A DNA stretch of 16,685 nt from CAZEFK01 sp964511405 (GCA_964511405.1 CAZEFK010000167.1:1-16685); one strand, 5' to 3'. Counted from the first letter of the stretch, positions 1-6,283 are shown. The notes: a model not told the origin generated them from the sequence alone. A program made the numbers and translations.

Positions 1-2
1 GC

Positions 3-665
3 GCCCGGCTCGGCCCGTGCGGCAGCGCCGGGATCGCGGCGCTGCCGCCGCTGCCCGAGGCCGCGGGCGAGCTCGAGCGGGTGCGGCGGGCGCTCGGCGG
101 CGATGCCGGCGCGCTGCTGACCGGAGATGCCGCGACCGAGGCCGGGCTGCGCAGCCGGCCGCTCGGCCAGTACCGCATCCTGTATTTCGCCACCCACGCC
201 TTGCTGCCGGGCGAGCTGGCCTGCCAGCCGGAGCCCGGCCTGGTGCTGACGCCGCCCGCCGACGGCGGTGACGGTCTGCTGCCGGCCAGCGCCATCGCGC
301 GCCTGGACCTCGACGCCGACCTGGTGGTGCTGTCGGCCTGCAACACCGCGGGCCCGGCCGGGCAGCTGGGCGGCGAGGCGCTGTCGGGGCTGGCCCGCGC
401 CTTCTTCCTGGCCGGCGCCCGCGCCCTGCTGGTGACCCACTGGCCGGTCGAATCCCAGGCCAGCGCCGACCTGATGACCGCGACCTTCGCCGCCCCGGGC
501 ACGTCCGGCGCCGGAGATGGCCTGGCCGAACGCCTGCGCCGGGCGCAACGCCGGCTGATCGCCGAGCCGGCGACCGCGCATCCGTTCTTCTGGGGCGGCT
601 TCGCCCTGATCGGCGATGGCCGCCAGGCTATTTGTACAGGTACAGGAAGCGCAGGCTGTCGTTGA
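3..665 (+). CDS. CHAT-domain caspase-like protease, C-terminal part (5' end outside window)
   Basis: The frame is open from the left edge, so only the C-terminal ~220 residues are visible. Seen: a typical CHAT fold, with the lead-in LPPLPEAAGELERVRRAL, then YFATHALLPGE carrying the presumed catalytic His (codon 195-197), VVLSACNTA carrying the presumed catalytic Cys (codon 339-341), LSGLARAFFLAGARALLVTHW, and the terminal HPFFWGGFALIGDG. Both catalytic residues are present, so the domain looks active. Family knowledge: CHAT proteins are separase/caspase-related cysteine proteases, often with N-terminal TPR repeats and activated by a partner. Any such repeats here would lie left of the window. 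The family-like sequence ends near 620; the last ~14 residues are a tail that runs 38 bp over the 3' end of the convergent response regulator gene. Substrate and partner are unknown. Confidence 0.88.
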   Translation, partial: ARLGPCGSAGIAALPPLPEAAGELERVRRALGGDAGALLTGDAATEAGLRSRPLGQYRILYFATHALLPGELACQPEPGLVLTPPADGGDGLLPASAIARLDLDADLVVLSACNTAGPAGQLGGEALSGLARAFFLAGARALLVTHWPVESQASADLMTATFAAPGTSGAGDGLAERLRRAQRRLIAEPATAHPFFWGGFALIGDGRQAICTGTGSAGCR

Positions 666-1326
666 CCGACACCAGGTCGCCCAGGCGATCGAGGGTGGCG
701 CGGCTGAGCGCCTGGCCGGCGCCGAGCAGCAGCTTGCCGTTCGGACCCTCCAGGTTGCGCGCCAGCACCGCGCCGGGCGGAACATCGGCCAGCGCCACGC
801 GCACGACCTGGCGGCCGTCGGGGGCGGTGGCGTGGATCACGACTCCCGGCGGCAGCGGCGTGGCAGGCGTGGCCGCGGCCTCGGGATGGACGTCGATCGT
901 CTCGTAATAGGCGGCGGGGTGCAGGGACAGGGGCTCGGTCAGGGCGCGGCCAAGACGGACGGCGAGCTGCTGCGCCGACACCGGCTTCAGGATGAAGGCG
1001 TTGATGTCGAGCGCCAGCGCCGTGCCCACGGATTCGGCGTCGGAATGGCTGGTCAGCATGGCGATCGGCAGCTCGCGCCCGACCTTGACCTTGCCAGCAC
1101 GCACCTTCTGGACGACCTCGAACCCGTTCATCGGGCGCATGTCGATATCGCACAGCACGCAGATCGGCTTCTCCCGGGCCATGACCGCCAGGCCCTCGGC
1201 GCCGTCCTCGGCCATCCAGATGTCGCTGACGCCCAGCTGCCGCAGCTGGCTGCGCGCCGCGGCGCGGATCACCGGCTGGTCGTCGATGATCAGGACGCTG
1301 ATTTTCGGCCAATCGATTTGGGTCAT
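628..1326 (-). CDS. Response regulator, receiver domain plus small C-terminal domain (no DNA-binding output)
   Basis: Residues 9-130 form a CheY-like receiver: acidic pair D15-D16 (VLIIDDQPV), phospho-acceptor D60 in CDIDMRPMNG, T92 (MLTSHSD) and K114 (ILKPV). After a Pro/Ala-rich linker, residues ~155-230 (VRVALADVPPGAVLARNLEGPNGKLLLGAGQALS) resemble the short segment seen next to receivers in HD-GYP/HDOD-type regulators. No HTH, GGDEF, EAL or HD catalytic motif is present. I chose ATG 1326 because GGGGAGG lies upstream, although its spacing of about 15 nt is long. The in-frame GTG at 1350 would add eight residues and has no ribosome-binding site. No cognate kinase lies in the window. The role is probably phosphorelay or protein-protein signalling. 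The gene overlaps the CHAT gene tail-to-tail. Confidence 0.9.
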   Translation of the reverse strand: MTQIDWPKISVLIIDDQPVIRAAARSQLRQLGVSDIWMAEDGAEGLAVMAREKPICVLCDIDMRPMNGFEVVQKVRAGKVKVGRELPIAMLTSHSDAESVGTALALDINAFILKPVSAQQLAVRLGRALTEPLSLHPAAYYETIDVHPEAAATPATPLPPGVVIHATAPDGRQVVRVALADVPPGAVLARNLEGPNGKLLLGAGQALSRATLDRLGDLVSVNDSLRFLYLYK

Positions 1327-1356
1327 GATCTGCGACGGCTGCCTCCCCACATGGAT

Positions 1357-1443
1357 AATGGCGTGAATCCGGGGGGTTCGGCCATGGCCATCATGCGGAC
1401 GGAATCGCCTCGACGCCGCGCGCCTCGGTCACCAGCCGGCGGC
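1357..1443 (-). pseudogene. Detached duplicate of the 3' end of the lysine dehydrogenase-like gene (repeat copy A)
   Basis: This 87-bp stretch matches 2322-2408 at 83 of 87 positions (offset 965). On the minus strand it encodes RRLVTEARGVEAIPSA plus the TGA stop (1391-1393), the exact C-terminus of the saccharopine-dehydrogenase-family gene at 2356-3468, followed by 34 bp of its downstream DNA. The four mismatches (1373, 1376, 1397, 1418) are all G here and C in the other copy. The two inside the coding part fall at third codon positions and are synonymous. No ribosome-binding site or credible longer gene is attached: the minus-strand frame open to 1612 has no family resemblance. It is a remnant, not a gene. 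Confidence 0.85.
1357..1443. repeat. 87-bp direct repeat, left copy (pairs with 2322-2408)
   Basis: Same orientation as 2322-2408 and 95% identical, with no internal gap. The intervening 878 bp hold the PEP-CTERM gene and are visibly richer in A+T. The match stops sharply on the right after 1443, and on the left at 1357 next to the start of the response regulator gene. Confidence 0.9.
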
Positions 1444-1570
1444 GCCTAGGCCCGGCTGGTGTCGCAGCTGCTGGCATCGGCGGCGCGCGCTTCTGAATGG
1501 CGTCAACGGGGCTTACAAGTCTTTGGTCCCGAAATCGGCGCACGGCCAGATTACCTGGGATTGCCGCCAA

Positions 1571-1586
1571 CGGCGCAAAAGTTGCT
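1571..1586 (+). promoter_or_regulatory. Candidate sigma-54 (-24/-12) promoter for the PEP-CTERM gene
   Basis: CGGCGCAAAAGTTGCT has the GG (1572-1573) and GC (1584-1585) dinucleotides ten bases apart, and TTGCTTTA matches the -12 consensus well. The -24 half is weaker (CGGCGC against TGGCAC). It would start transcription near 1597, about 40 bp before the ATG. PEP-CTERM genes are known to be often RpoN-dependent (PrsK/PrsR systems), which raises plausibility. No enhancer site was identified in 1444-1570. Otherwise the 195-bp gap 1444-1638 holds nothing I recognise. Confidence 0.4.
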
Positions 1587-1638
1587 TTAGGTCGTATGAC
1601 TCGACTCAGCATGTGCCGTCTGCCCTTGGGAGAAACCC

Positions 1639-2303
1639 ATGCAAATCCCGATGAGAGGCATCCTCCTGGCAGCCACGATCAGCTTGGCTGCGGCGCTACC
1701 GTTCGTAGACCAAGCCAGCGCGTGTACGATCATCGCGAACGCCGATGCGTTCGCAGCCCTACCGGGCGATCATGAGGCATTCGACCCGACCGGGGTCAAC
1801 GTGACGGTAACAGATTCTTTTGGCTCAATAACAGGGCCGCTCACCGATTATACATCACATGCCGCTTCCGGGCAGTTCCAAACACATTTCGCGTGCCATT
1901 CATATAGATACCCATGCGAGGGCGCTTACGATTACCGACTTGTCCTTCCTTTCCAGGTGACCGGATTCGCTGCCGACGTCACTGCACAGACCGCTATTTC
2001 TTACGAGGACAAGGAGCTAACCCTGTGGGGGATCCGGTATTCATTCGAGTTCCGATACCCCCCATTACTATTCACATCCCGCCACAGTTCGTCGCCACCA
2101 CCTTCGCGCCGACGAACGTCATCGACCTTTACTGGCCCGGCGGCTTCTATAGCAGCGACGACGATTTCATTACCTTCTTTACCAACGTCGAATATATCCG
2201 GGCTTCGCCCGTTCCCGAACCTGGCGCGGGCGCCCTGCTTGGCACCGGCCTGATGCTGTTGTTGACCCTCGGCGCGAGCAGACCCCGCCTGAGATGCCCT
2301 TAG
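1639..2303 (+). pseudogene. PEP-CTERM sorting-domain protein, reading frame broken by one base
   Basis: The start is well supported: GGGAGA lies six bases before ATG 1639. Frame 1 gives a signal peptide (MQIPMRGILLAATISLAAAL, predicted cleavage after Ala28 in QASA|C) and a secreted beta-rich region up to about 2030. The sense then continues in frame 3 (DPVFIRVPIPPITIHIPP), ending in VPEP (2211-2222), a hydrophobic helix GAGALLGTGLMLLLTLGA and the basic tail SRPRLR, then TAG at 2301. One extra G in the run at 2027-2031 would join the frames into a ~221-residue exosortase substrate. Family knowledge: PEP-CTERM proteins are exported, cut and anchored or released by EpsH-type exosortase, often with exopolysaccharide. 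A homopolymer sequencing error and a true frameshift cannot be told apart here. The gene is AT-richer than its neighbours and lies between direct repeats, suggesting acquisition. The passenger domain is unidentified. Confidence 0.75.
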
Positions 2304-2321
2304 CCCCGCCTCCCCGCCGGG

Positions 2322-2408
2322 AATGGCGTGAATCCGGCGGCTTCGGCCATGGCCATCATGCCGACGGAATCGCCTCGACGCCCCGCGCCTCGGTCACCAG
2401 CCGGCGGC
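2322..2408. repeat. 87-bp direct repeat, right copy (pairs with 1357-1443)
   Basis: It contains the last ~17 codons and stop of the lysine dehydrogenase-like gene (2356-2408) plus 34 bp beyond its stop. It is 95% identical to 1357-1443. This is the copy attached to the complete gene. Confidence 0.9.
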
Positions 2409-3468
2409 CGGCGCGGGTCGCCAGGAAGTCGGGCAGCCGGGCGTCCTCTTGGCGCAGGAAGCCGCGCGCCGGCAGCTGGCCGGCCAGGAACAGCTCGACC
2501 ATGGCGACGCAGCCGGCGGCGGTGGTGAGCTGGATGGCGCCGAGGTCGGGCTTGCCGTCATAGCGCAGCACGATGCTCTCTTCCTCCAGCCGGCCGGCCC
2601 GCTCGCCGACCCCGGTCACGAACACCACCACCACGTCCTTGCGGGTGAAGGGCGCCGCACGGTCCAGGATGCGCCGCATGGTCTCGCGGTCGTCGGCCAG
2701 CTCCAGCCCGTGCAGCAGCAGCTTCATGATCTTGGCGTGGCCGGGATAGCGCAGGGTCTTGTAGCTCATGTCGCGGACCTTGCCGGCCAGGGTCTCGGTC
2801 AAGGTGCCGAGGCCGCCCGAGGTGTTGAACGCCTCGTAACCGACGCCGTCGATCATCACGCTCTCGATGCCTTCCAGCGCCGGCACCAGCGTGGTCTTGC
2901 CGCCCAGCAGCATCTCGCAAGGATTGCAGTACTCGTTGATCAGCCCGTCGACCGACCAGGTCACGTTGTAGCGGAGGGCATTGGTGGGATAGAGCGGCAG
3001 CGCGCCGACGCGCATTTTGAGGGTCTTCAGGCGGTCGAAGCGGGCCGCCATGTCGGCGCCCAGCACGCAGATGAAGCCGGGCGCCAGCCCGCATTGCGGC
3101 ATCAGGGCGACCGGCGCGGTAGCCCCCAGCGCCTTGATGGCGGCGGTGGTCTCGACGTCCTCGGTCAGGTCGAAATAGTGGGTGCCGGTTTCGACCGCGG
3201 CGCGGGCAATGGCCGTGTTCAGGAAATAGGGGCCGGCGCTGACCACGATGTCCTGATCGGCCAGGGCACCGCGGACCGCGGCGGTGTCGGCGGCGTCGAG
3301 CCGCACGGTGCGGTAGGCGGGCGCGCGCTCGGCAAGCGCGGCCAGGGCGTCCGGTGCGGCATCGGCCAGGGTCACGGCATGGCCCTGGTCGGCCAGCATG
3401 GCGGCGATCACCGGCCCGATCTGGCCGGCGCCGATGACGGTGATGCGAGGGCAGGGAGCGGCGGGCAT
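2356..3468 (-). CDS. Saccharopine dehydrogenase family protein, likely L-lysine 6-dehydrogenase
   Basis: A 370-residue cytoplasmic NAD(P)-dependent enzyme. Seen: an N-terminal Rossmann motif VIGAGQIG (G13-x-G15-x-x-G18), DIVVSAGPYFLN, THYFDLTED, PQCGLAPGF, the Lys9-type segment NTSGGLGTLTETLAGKVRD followed by SYKTLRYPGHAKIMKLL, and a C-terminal Rossmann-completing part. Family knowledge: members of this size act as lysine 6-dehydrogenases (lysine to alpha-aminoadipate semialdehyde, cyclising to piperideine-6-carboxylate) or as saccharopine dehydrogenases. I favour the former from length and motif spacing, but sequence alone does not settle the substrate. I chose ATG 3468 because AGGAGG sits eight bases upstream; an in-frame extension to 3567 has no such site and lacks family resemblance. 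It lies downstream of an Lrp-family gene on the same strand, a likely regulator. Its last codons are duplicated at 1391-1443. Confidence 0.85.
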   Translation of the reverse strand: MPAAPCPRITVIGAGQIGPVIAAMLADQGHAVTLADAAPDALAALAERAPAYRTVRLDAADTAAVRGALADQDIVVSAGPYFLNTAIARAAVETGTHYFDLTEDVETTAAIKALGATAPVALMPQCGLAPGFICVLGADMAARFDRLKTLKMRVGALPLYPTNALRYNVTWSVDGLINEYCNPCEMLLGGKTTLVPALEGIESVMIDGVGYEAFNTSGGLGTLTETLAGKVRDMSYKTLRYPGHAKIMKLLLHGLELADDRETMRRILDRAAPFTRKDVVVVFVTGVGERAGRLEEESIVLRYDGKPDLGAIQLTTAAGCVAMVELFLAGQLPARGFLRQEDARLPDFLATRAGRRLVTEARGVEAIPSA

Positions 3469-3547
3469 GGGCAGGGCCTCCTGCCCCCAGCGTTGCCGCG
3501 GCGGACGCCTGAATAAATCGGCGCCCTGCCCGGCGCGGCCGGACCGG

Positions 3548-3563
3548 TCTGCAAACTCGCAGA
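3548..3563. promoter_or_regulatory. Imperfect inverted repeat between lrp-like and lysine dehydrogenase-like genes (possible operator)
   Basis: TCTGC and GCAGA arms flank a six-base centre in the 125-bp gap 3469-3593. The surrounding stretch (3549-3590) is the most AT-rich part of the gap. A local Lrp/AsnC protein could bind such a site ahead of the dehydrogenase. The arms are short, so this is only suggestive. Confidence 0.3.
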
Positions 3564-3593
3564 ACAATCGTTAAATCCGATGAAAAACGCCCC

Positions 3594-4037
3594 TCAGCGC
3601 TCGAACTTCCGCGCCAGCAGGATCGAGGTCATGGTTCGGTGCACACCATCGATGCCGCCGATCCAGTCGATCGCCGCATCAAGATGGGCCGCCGTCCGGC
3701 ACTGGATGCGCACGAACAGGTCGAAGGCGCCGTTGACCGTGTAGCAGGCCGCGATCTCCGGCCGGGTCTTGAGCACGGTCACGACATGGGCCTGCTGTCG
3801 CGCCTCCAGCTCGACCAGCACGATCGCCGCCAGGGTCGTGGCGGGCTCGGGATCGGCGCCGGCCATCAGGGTGTAGCCGGCAATCACCCGGTCGCGCTCC
3901 AGCCGCGCGATGCGCGCCTGCACGGTCGCGCGCGACACCCCCAGCGCCTTGGCGATCTCGGTCAGCGGCGTGCGCGCGTTGGCCTTGAGGATGTTGAGGA
4001 GCTGCTGGTCCTTGTCGACGTCGGTCGGCCTGGCCAT
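3594..4037 (-). CDS. Lrp/AsnC family transcriptional regulator
   Basis: 147 residues, the usual family length. Residues ~5-60 hold the winged HTH (DKDQQLLNILKANARTPLTEIAKALGVS, then RATVQARIARLERDRVIAGY). Residues ~68-143 hold the AsnC/RAM effector domain (LAAIVLVELEARQQ, EIAACYTVNGAFDLFVRIQC, VHRTMTSILLARKFE). Family knowledge: these proteins form octamers and sense amino acids. The partner gene on the same strand 125 bp downstream is a lysine dehydrogenase-like enzyme, so control of lysine catabolism is a reasonable inference. ATG 4037 follows AGGGA at about seven bases. The stop of mazF lies only 39 bp upstream, so read-through from the toxin-antitoxin promoter is possible. Confidence 0.92.
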   Translation of the reverse strand: MARPTDVDKDQQLLNILKANARTPLTEIAKALGVSRATVQARIARLERDRVIAGYTLMAGADPEPATTLAAIVLVELEARQQAHVVTVLKTRPEIAACYTVNGAFDLFVRIQCRTAAHLDAAIDWIGGIDGVHRTMTSILLARKFER

Positions 4038-4076
4038 GGGGTTTCCCTGCGGATCGTCAATAGCCGATCATCGCCG

Positions 4077-4409
4077 TCATTCGAAGATCGTGGCTAGCTT
4101 GGCGAGCACCTCGTCCATGATGGCGGCCGGCACGGTTTCCAGCCGCCGCGCTCCTCGCGCGCCGAGGTCGACGGCACGGGGTTGATCGCATCGAACAACC
4201 CCGGTCGTCTGGGTACCCGCGCCGGCCAGCGAGACGGCAAAGCCAGCCGTCCGTGCAAACGACCCGCCGGTCGTGATCGGCAGGACCACGGGAACCCTGG
4301 TCACTCGGTTGAATGCCTCTGGCGATACCACAAGCACCGGCCTCGTGCCGCGCTGCTCATGACCCGACGTCGGATCGAGCGAGACGACATAGATGTCGCC
4401 GCGCCGCAT
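4077..4409 (-). CDS. mazF: MazF/PemK family toxin (endoribonuclease)
   Basis: 110 residues, full length for the family. Seen: RRGDIYVVSLDPTSGHEQRGTRPVLVVS at the N-terminus, with the conserved Arg of RGTRP (R23), then FNR, VPVVLPITTGG with the conserved Thr (T46/T47), and the later block VRCDQPRAVDL. Family knowledge: MazF toxins cut RNA at short sequence motifs and are held inactive by the upstream antitoxin; the Arg and Thr correspond to catalytic residues of E. coli MazF. The start overlaps the antitoxin stop by one base (TAATG), implying translational coupling. Nothing suggests inactivation. Confidence 0.92.
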   Translation of the reverse strand: MRRGDIYVVSLDPTSGHEQRGTRPVLVVSPEAFNRVTRVPVVLPITTGGSFARTAGFAVSLAGAGTQTTGVVRCDQPRAVDLGARGARRLETVPAAIMDEVLAKLATIFE

Positions 4410-4666
4410 TACAGCAGCTCGTTGCCGACCGGCCTGTCATCGAGCCATGCCTGATCCTCGGCACTGGGTTCGGCGGTGGCATCACACTGGGCGAGCAGTT
4501 CGTCCAGGCCATAGCGCGGACGGCTCTGCGGCTCGATCACCAGCCGGCCATTCTCGATCGTCAGGCCGACTTTCGCGCCCGGCTGCAGACGGAGCAGGTC
4601 GAGGATGGCGGGCGGCACCGCGAGCATGACCGAGCCACCGACTTTGCGGAGATTCGTGGTGTGCAT
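4409..4666 (-). CDS. mazE: MazE-like antitoxin (AbrB/SpoVT fold)
   Basis: 85 residues. The N-terminal half (NLRKVGGSVMLAVPPAILDL, then LRLQPGAKVGLTIENGRLVIEP) is a swapped-hairpin AbrB DNA-binding domain. The C-terminal half (YGLDELLAQCDATAEPSAED, then QAWLDDRPVGNELL) is the acidic tail that normally wraps the toxin. It should repress its own promoter with MazF as co-repressor. ATG 4666 has only a weak GGAA seven bases upstream. Its promoter and a palindrome lie just upstream. The gene precedes and overlaps the toxin by one base, the usual mazEF order. Confidence 0.92.
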   Translation of the reverse strand: MHTTNLRKVGGSVMLAVPPAILDLLRLQPGAKVGLTIENGRLVIEPQSRPRYGLDELLAQCDATAEPSAEDQAWLDDRPVGNELL

Positions 4667-4688
4667 GGCATGGTTCCGGCGATAAAAG

Positions 4689-4704
4689 TTATACGATCAT
4701 ATAA
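4689..4704. promoter_or_regulatory. Palindromic operator of the mazEF operon
   Basis: TTATACGATCATATAA is palindromic at 14 of 16 positions (arms TTATA/TATAA around a central GATC). It overlaps the predicted -10 element 22 bp before the antitoxin start, exactly where an autoregulating MazE-MazF complex would bind. Confidence 0.6.
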
Positions 4705-4724
4705 TTTTCCACGATGCCGATCAA
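4696..4724 (-). promoter_or_regulatory. Predicted sigma-70-type promoter of mazEF
   Basis: Read on the minus strand: -35 TTGATC (4724-4719), a 17-base spacer, and -10 TATGAT (4701-4696). The -10 matches consensus at five of six positions and lies inside the palindrome. The -35 element sits in the 5' part of the neighbouring aroE-like remnant. Confidence 0.5.
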
Positions 4725-5091
4725 GCATGACAACGAGGCGGGGGTGACCGAACTCGCGGTCCACGATGCCGACGCCGGGCGCCGCGACGCGCTGATCGGC
4801 AAGCTGCACGGCCGCTCGGCGGCACCCGTCTGCGCCGGGTCTTCCGACCCGACGGGCTTCGACCTCATCGCCCACGCGACGCCGGCCGGCATGGCCCCCG
4901 GTGATCCCGATCGGGTCGAGCTGGCCAAGCTGGCCCCGTCGATGGTGGTCGGCTGCGCGATCACCCGGCCGCCGGTGTCGCCGCTGGTCGCCGCGGCCCG
5001 GCGGATCGGCTGCCGGACGGCGGTCGGCGGCGACATGTATGCCGCCGAGCAGGCGCTGATCGTCGACTTCCTGCTGGGCGCGCCGATCTGA
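4714..5091 (+). pseudogene. 5'-truncated shikimate dehydrogenase-like (aroE family) remnant
   Basis: The 125 codons read as only the C-terminal half of a ~270-residue AroE-type protein. EAGVTELAVHDADAGRRDAL matches the second strand of the NADP-binding domain. FDLIAHATPAGMAPGDP corresponds to the family's NATPxGM loop (Asn replaced by His). RPPVSPLVAAARRIGCRTAVGGDMYAAEQ corresponds to the RPxxTPLL and GGxxMLxxQ region. The whole substrate-binding N-terminal domain and the glycine-rich GAGGA loop are missing. Family resemblance begins at about 4735, and an in-frame TAA lies at 4702-4704, inside the mazEF operator. No ribosome-binding site precedes the nominal ATG at 4714. Arrival or rearrangement of mazEF probably cut the gene. 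A free-standing small protein is less likely. Confidence 0.7.
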
Positions 5092-5140
5092 GGATCCGTG
5101 CTGCCGCACCAGATTGTCGGCCCAGGCCTCGGCGATATGG
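5088..5140. repeat. 53-bp direct repeat, left copy (pairs with 8608-8660)
   Basis: 48 of 53 positions match, in the same orientation. The interval contains one gene, the binding-protein/MscS channel. The 150 bp from 5141 to 5290 before that gene hold no gene or recognisable promoter. Confidence 0.75.
5094..5140 (-). pseudogene. Detached duplicate of the 3' end of the molybdopterin subunit gene (repeat copy C)
   Basis: The minus strand encodes HIAEAWADNLVRQHG, matching the C-terminus HIAEAWADNLVRPHG of the gene at 8612-10969. At DNA level 44 of 47 bases match 8614-8660 (offset 3520). Two of the three differences are synonymous third-position changes; the third gives Pro to Gln. The stop codon is not preserved. 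If the preceding CTGA is included, the alignment extends to 5088-5140 against 8608-8660 (48 of 53), so the aroE remnant ends at the same place relative to this repeat as the MscS gene does at the other copy. Confidence 0.75.
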
Positions 5141-5290
5141 CCGGCGGTGCCGAGCCCCCGGCCTCTGGCTTTGAGACGGTCGGCGCATCCGCGCCCGCCG
5201 TCAGTCCACATATCTGTTTTCGCCCGATCCCCGGCGCATGCATGATCCGGCCCTTCGCCCGGGCCCCTTCGGATTGATGCCGACCGCCGC

Positions 5291-6283
5291 ATGAAACGCG
5301 TGATCGCCGCCCTCGTCGCCCTGGCCGTGCTGGCCGGGGTCATCGCCCGCATCGCCGCCGGGCGGCCCGATGCCACCCCTGCCTTCTCCGGCACCGTCCG
5401 CCTCGGCTTCGTGGCCGGCCTCGACGGGGCCGACGCGCGCGGCGGCCAGGAGATGCTGCGCGCCGTCCGCGATCTGGTCGCCCAGGTCAACCGCCAGGGC
5501 GGCGTCGGCGGCCTGCGGGTCGAGCTGGCGGTCGAGGACGACGGCAACGATCCCGCACGCGCCGCCACAGCCGCCCGCCGCCTGGCCGCCGATCCGTCCG
5601 TGGTGGCGGTGATCGGCCACAACTACTCGGGCGCGTCCCTGGCCGCGGCCCCGGTCTATGCCGAGGCCGGCCTGCCGGCGGTCACGCCCGCGTCGACGGT
5701 GCCCGGCCTGGGCGACGGGCCGGAGCGCTGGGTGTTCCGGACCATCTACGACGACGACCAGCAGGGCGAATTCCTGGTCTCCTACGCCCAGCAGGCGCTG
5801 GGCGCGGGCCAGCTGGCCCTGGCGACGGTGCCGGACGCCTATGGCGAGCGGCTGGACCGGGTGGTGCGCGCCGCCGCCGCTCAGCGCGGCCTGCCGATCG
5901 CGGCGGCCTGGCAGGGCGATCCGGCGTCGCCGGACGCCGCCGCCCGCCTGGTGCAGCACCTGGCCGGCCTGCCGGCCGACACCGTCGTGGTCCTGCTCGC
6001 CCATCAGGTCCCGGCGGCGGCGCTGGTCCGGGCCGTCCGCGACGCCGGCCTCAAGCTGCGCCTGCTGGCGCCCGATGCCTTGGGCTCGGTCGACTTCGCG
6101 CGCGCCTTCGCCGGGCTGCCGCGCGAAGCCCTGGAGCCCGGCTTCTACACCAACGGCCTGTATGTCTCGGTGCCGTTCCTGGCCGACACCGCCAATGCCG
6201 AGGCGCGCGCGCTGATCGGCCGGCTGGAGGCCGACGGCCCGCTGACGACCTGGGGTGCGCCCTACGCGTACGACGCCGCCTAG
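5291..6283 (+). CDS. Periplasmic binding-protein portion of the fusion (as translated, ends at TAG)
   Basis: If the TAG is real and not read through, this 330-residue product would be made alone: a hydrophobic N-terminus (MKRVIAALVALAVLAGVIAR) that lacks a lipobox Cys and could anchor it, followed by most of a LivK/leucine-binding-protein fold. The fold would lack its last ~80 residues, so it would probably be unstable. It is listed because an automatic annotation would show it as a separate branched-chain amino acid ABC substrate-binding protein. No ABC transporter genes of that family are adjacent, which supports the fusion reading. Confidence 0.6.
   Translation: MKRVIAALVALAVLAGVIARIAAGRPDATPAFSGTVRLGFVAGLDGADARGGQEMLRAVRDLVAQVNRQGGVGGLRVELAVEDDGNDPARAATAARRLAADPSVVAVIGHNYSGASLAAAPVYAEAGLPAVTPASTVPGLGDGPERWVFRTIYDDDQQGEFLVSYAQQALGAGQLALATVPDAYGERLDRVVRAAAAQRGLPIAAAWQGDPASPDAAARLVQHLAGLPADTVVVLLAHQVPAAALVRAVRDAGLKLRLLAPDALGSVDFARAFAGLPREALEPGFYTNGLYVSVPFLADTANAEARALIGRLEADGPLTTWGAPYAYDAA

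Noticed and set aside
616..1449. Long plus-strand frame opposite the response regulator
   Set aside because: The translation is a compositional shadow (His/Arg/Gly-rich, no motif), while the minus strand has a complete receiver domain.
1495..1504. A possible third copy of the 87-bp repeat (GAATGGCGTC)
   Set aside because: Only the first nine bases match; similarity ends at once, so it is compatible with chance.
1391..1612. A 73-codon minus-strand frame ending in RRLVTEARGVEAIPSA
   Set aside because: Only the last 16 residues match a real gene, through the repeat; the rest has no resemblance, no ribosome-binding site and lies under the PEP-CTERM upstream region.
2027..2031. Programmed frameshifting in the PEP-CTERM gene
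   Set aside because: There is no classic slippery heptamer and no clear downstream stem; a simple one-base loss in a G run explains it better.
6281..6283. TAG read as pyrrolysine or by programmed read-through
   Set aside because: The stop lies in an ordinary helix of a binding fold, there is no catalytic reason for a special residue, and no supporting structure or pyl genes are seen.
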